This document shows positions 62,465 through 64,000 of a stretch of 64,000 bases of DNA, piece by piece. Within the stretch, counting starts at the first letter, position 1. The number at the start of each line of letters is the position of its first letter. The stretch spans positions 22,205,397 through 22,269,396 of the forward strand of contig CM075203.1 in assembly GCA_037577475.1 (NCBI GenBank), written 5' to 3'. The position numbers and the translations under genes were made by a program. The stretch is from Chaunax sp. Z400 (lineage: Eukaryota > Chordata > Actinopteri > Lophiiformes > Chaunacidae). Under the pieces are notes generated by a model, which worked only from the letters and a program-made list of their open reading frames with translations, was not told the DNA's origin and searched no databases.

Positions 62465-63010
62465 CATGTCTTCTTTCAACACCATACAGCCAGAGCTGCT
62501 TGGGGTGAAGATGGAGACAGAGGAGCAGACTGCCATCTGTCTGCATGGATCACTGATTATCTCACCAACAGCCCACAGTATGAGAGACTACATGTGTGTG
62601 TGTGATGTGGTGATGTGTAGCACAGGGACCCAGCAGTGGTCAGTACTGTACTGTCCGTTCCTGTTCACTCTTACACTGAAGATTTTAAACACAACACCAG
62701 GAGCTGTCAGCTTCAGAAATTCTCTGACGATACAGCCATTGTTCGTTGTATCTCACAGGATGATTAAATACAGAAGGCTCATTCCAGACTTTACCAACTG
62801 GTGCAAAAAGAACTGCCTCCTGTTTAATGCCAGGGTGGGGGGCTGGACTCACAGACAGGGACAAAAGCAAACTAAATAAAGTGATAAAGAAAGCCAGGTG
62901 TGTCCTGGGCTTCTCGCTGCACTCAGTGGAGGTTGTAGGGTAGAGGAGGATGATCACCAGCTGACTGCTATTCAGAACAATGTCTCTCACCCCCTCTATG
63001 AAACACCAGC
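62465..63010 (+). mobile_element. LINE reverse-transcriptase remnant with catalytic FSDD
   Basis: In three frames the strand encodes MSSFNTIQPELL, then ADCHLSAWITDYLTNSPQYE, a degraded STGTQQ block, VLYCPFLFTL and KFSDDTAIVRCISQDD. FSDD (62720-62731) is the reverse-transcriptase catalytic motif, here still intact. Bases 62885-63005 encode VIKKARCVLGFSLHS and later parts of the C-terminus. Frameshifts and stops make it inactive. It is Rex1/L2-like by memory. Just downstream the 33-bp array begins. Confidence 0.85.
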
Positions 63011-63084
63011 TGGGTTTACACGGACACTTTTCTTCATTCTGGTTGAAATCATTCAGATTGAAGGTTTTGTCTCAACTGTTTACA

Positions 63085-64000
63085 TCTGGTGTTTACATGA
63101 GTTGTGATCTAGTATGATCTGGTGTTTACATGAGTTGTGATCTAGTATGATCTGGTGTTTACATGAGTTGTGATCTAGTATGATCTGGTGTTTACATGAG
63201 TTGTGATCTAATACGATCTGGTGTTTACATGAGTTGTGATCTAATACGATCTGGTGTTTACATGAGTTGTGATCTAATATGATCTGGTGTTTACATGAGT
63301 TGTGATCTAATATGATCTGGTGTTTACATGAGCTGTGATCTAATAGGATCTGGTGTTTACATGAGTTGTGATCTAATATGATCTGGTGTTTACATGAGTT
63401 GTGATCTAATAGATCTGGTGTTTACACGAGTTGTGATCTAATATGATCTGGTGTTTACACGAGTTGTGATCTAATATGATCTGGTGTTTACACGAGTTGT
63501 GATCTAATATGATCTGGTGTTTACACGAGTTGTGATCTAATATGATCTGGTGTTTACACGAGTTGTGATCTAATATGATCTGATGTTTACATGTGTTGTG
63601 ATCTAATAGGATTTGGTGTTTACATGAGTTGTGATCTAATATGATCTGGTGTTTACATGTGTTGTGATCTAATAGGATTTGGTGTTTACATGTGTTGTGA
63701 TCTAATAGGATTTGGTGTTTACATGTGTTGTGATCTAATATGATCTGGTGTTTACATGAGTTGTGATCTAATAGGATTTGGTGTTTACATGAGTTGTGAT
63801 CTAATAGGATTTGGTGTTTACATGAGTTGTGATCTAATATGATTTGGTGTTTACATGAGTTGTGATCTAATATGATCTGATGTTTTGAGTTGTGATCTAA
63901 TAGGATTTGTTGTTTACATGAGTTGTGATCTAATATGATCTGGTGTTTACATGTGTTGTGATCTAATATGATCTGGTGTTTACACGAGTTGCGATCTAAT
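63085..64000. repeat. 33-bp minisatellite, running off the window (about 28 units seen)
   Basis: The unit contains GGTGTTTACATGAGTTGTG and GATCTAATAT; the period is 33 bp (starts at 63121 and 63154). Early units have CTAGTATGATC, later ones CTAATATGATC, CTAATAGGATT or CACGAGTTG. Runs of like variants are grouped, which suggests recent local spreading. One unit near 63875 is shortened. The right end is outside the window. Confidence 0.97.

Overview
The window is vertebrate nuclear DNA, almost certainly from a teleost fish. It has small exons with GT-AG splice sites in very large introns, long CA/GT microsatellites, and remnants of fish-type LINE, Tc1-like, hAT-like and SINE-like elements. It contains no bacterial-style genes.

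The only host gene I can support is jmjd1c, a KDM3-family JmjC-domain gene, on the minus strand. Five consecutive internal exons are present: 28486-28599, 12691-12796, 12336-12460, 11276-11419 and 2638-2908. Together they give 760 coding bases (about 253 codons) of the N-terminal part of the protein. All five have consensus splice sites and compatible phases (0, 1, 0, 0, then 1 leaving the last exon). The start codon, first exon(s), zinc finger and JmjC catalytic domain lie outside the window or were not found. Intron sizes are about 15.7 kb, 230 bp, 916 bp and 8.4 kb, with at least 35.4 kb of intron upstream. Nearly all of the window is therefore intron of one gene.

The introns are dominated by tandem repeats, roughly 14-15 kb in all. 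Two arrays of the same 30-bp minisatellite lie at 19.7-23.4 kb and 34.2-37.5 kb. An 8-bp array whose variation is almost only C/T covers 49.9-52.4 kb. Others are a 16-bp TGTC-type array (48.4-49.3 kb), a 33-bp array running off the right edge (63.1-64.0 kb), a 32-bp array inside a SINE-like element (25.4-26.0 kb), an AAT/ACT array (9.6-11.0 kb), a 17-bp array (3.7-4.0 kb) and many CA/GT tracts.

Decayed transposons fill much of the rest: LINE fragments at 1.2-2.0, 4.7-6.2, 7.8-8.1, 47.8-48.1, 54.8-55.4, 56.4-57.4, 58.0-58.9 and 62.5-63.0 kb; Tc1-like pieces at 31.0 and 32.9 kb; a BED-finger fragment at 18.1 kb; and several non-autonomous elements. At least two are nested: a LINE splits a hAT-like element at 54.8-55.4 kb, and another splits a common fish repeat at 58-59 kb.

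The most interesting point is that both 30-bp arrays abut the same dispersed module, which occurs a third time without an array at 41.5 kb. The arrays therefore seem to belong to, or to have spread with, a non-autonomous element. The long open frames over the arrays are best read as by-products of stop-free repeat units. I found no new gene system here that I can defend. Family names for transposons come from memory of the families, not from a search.
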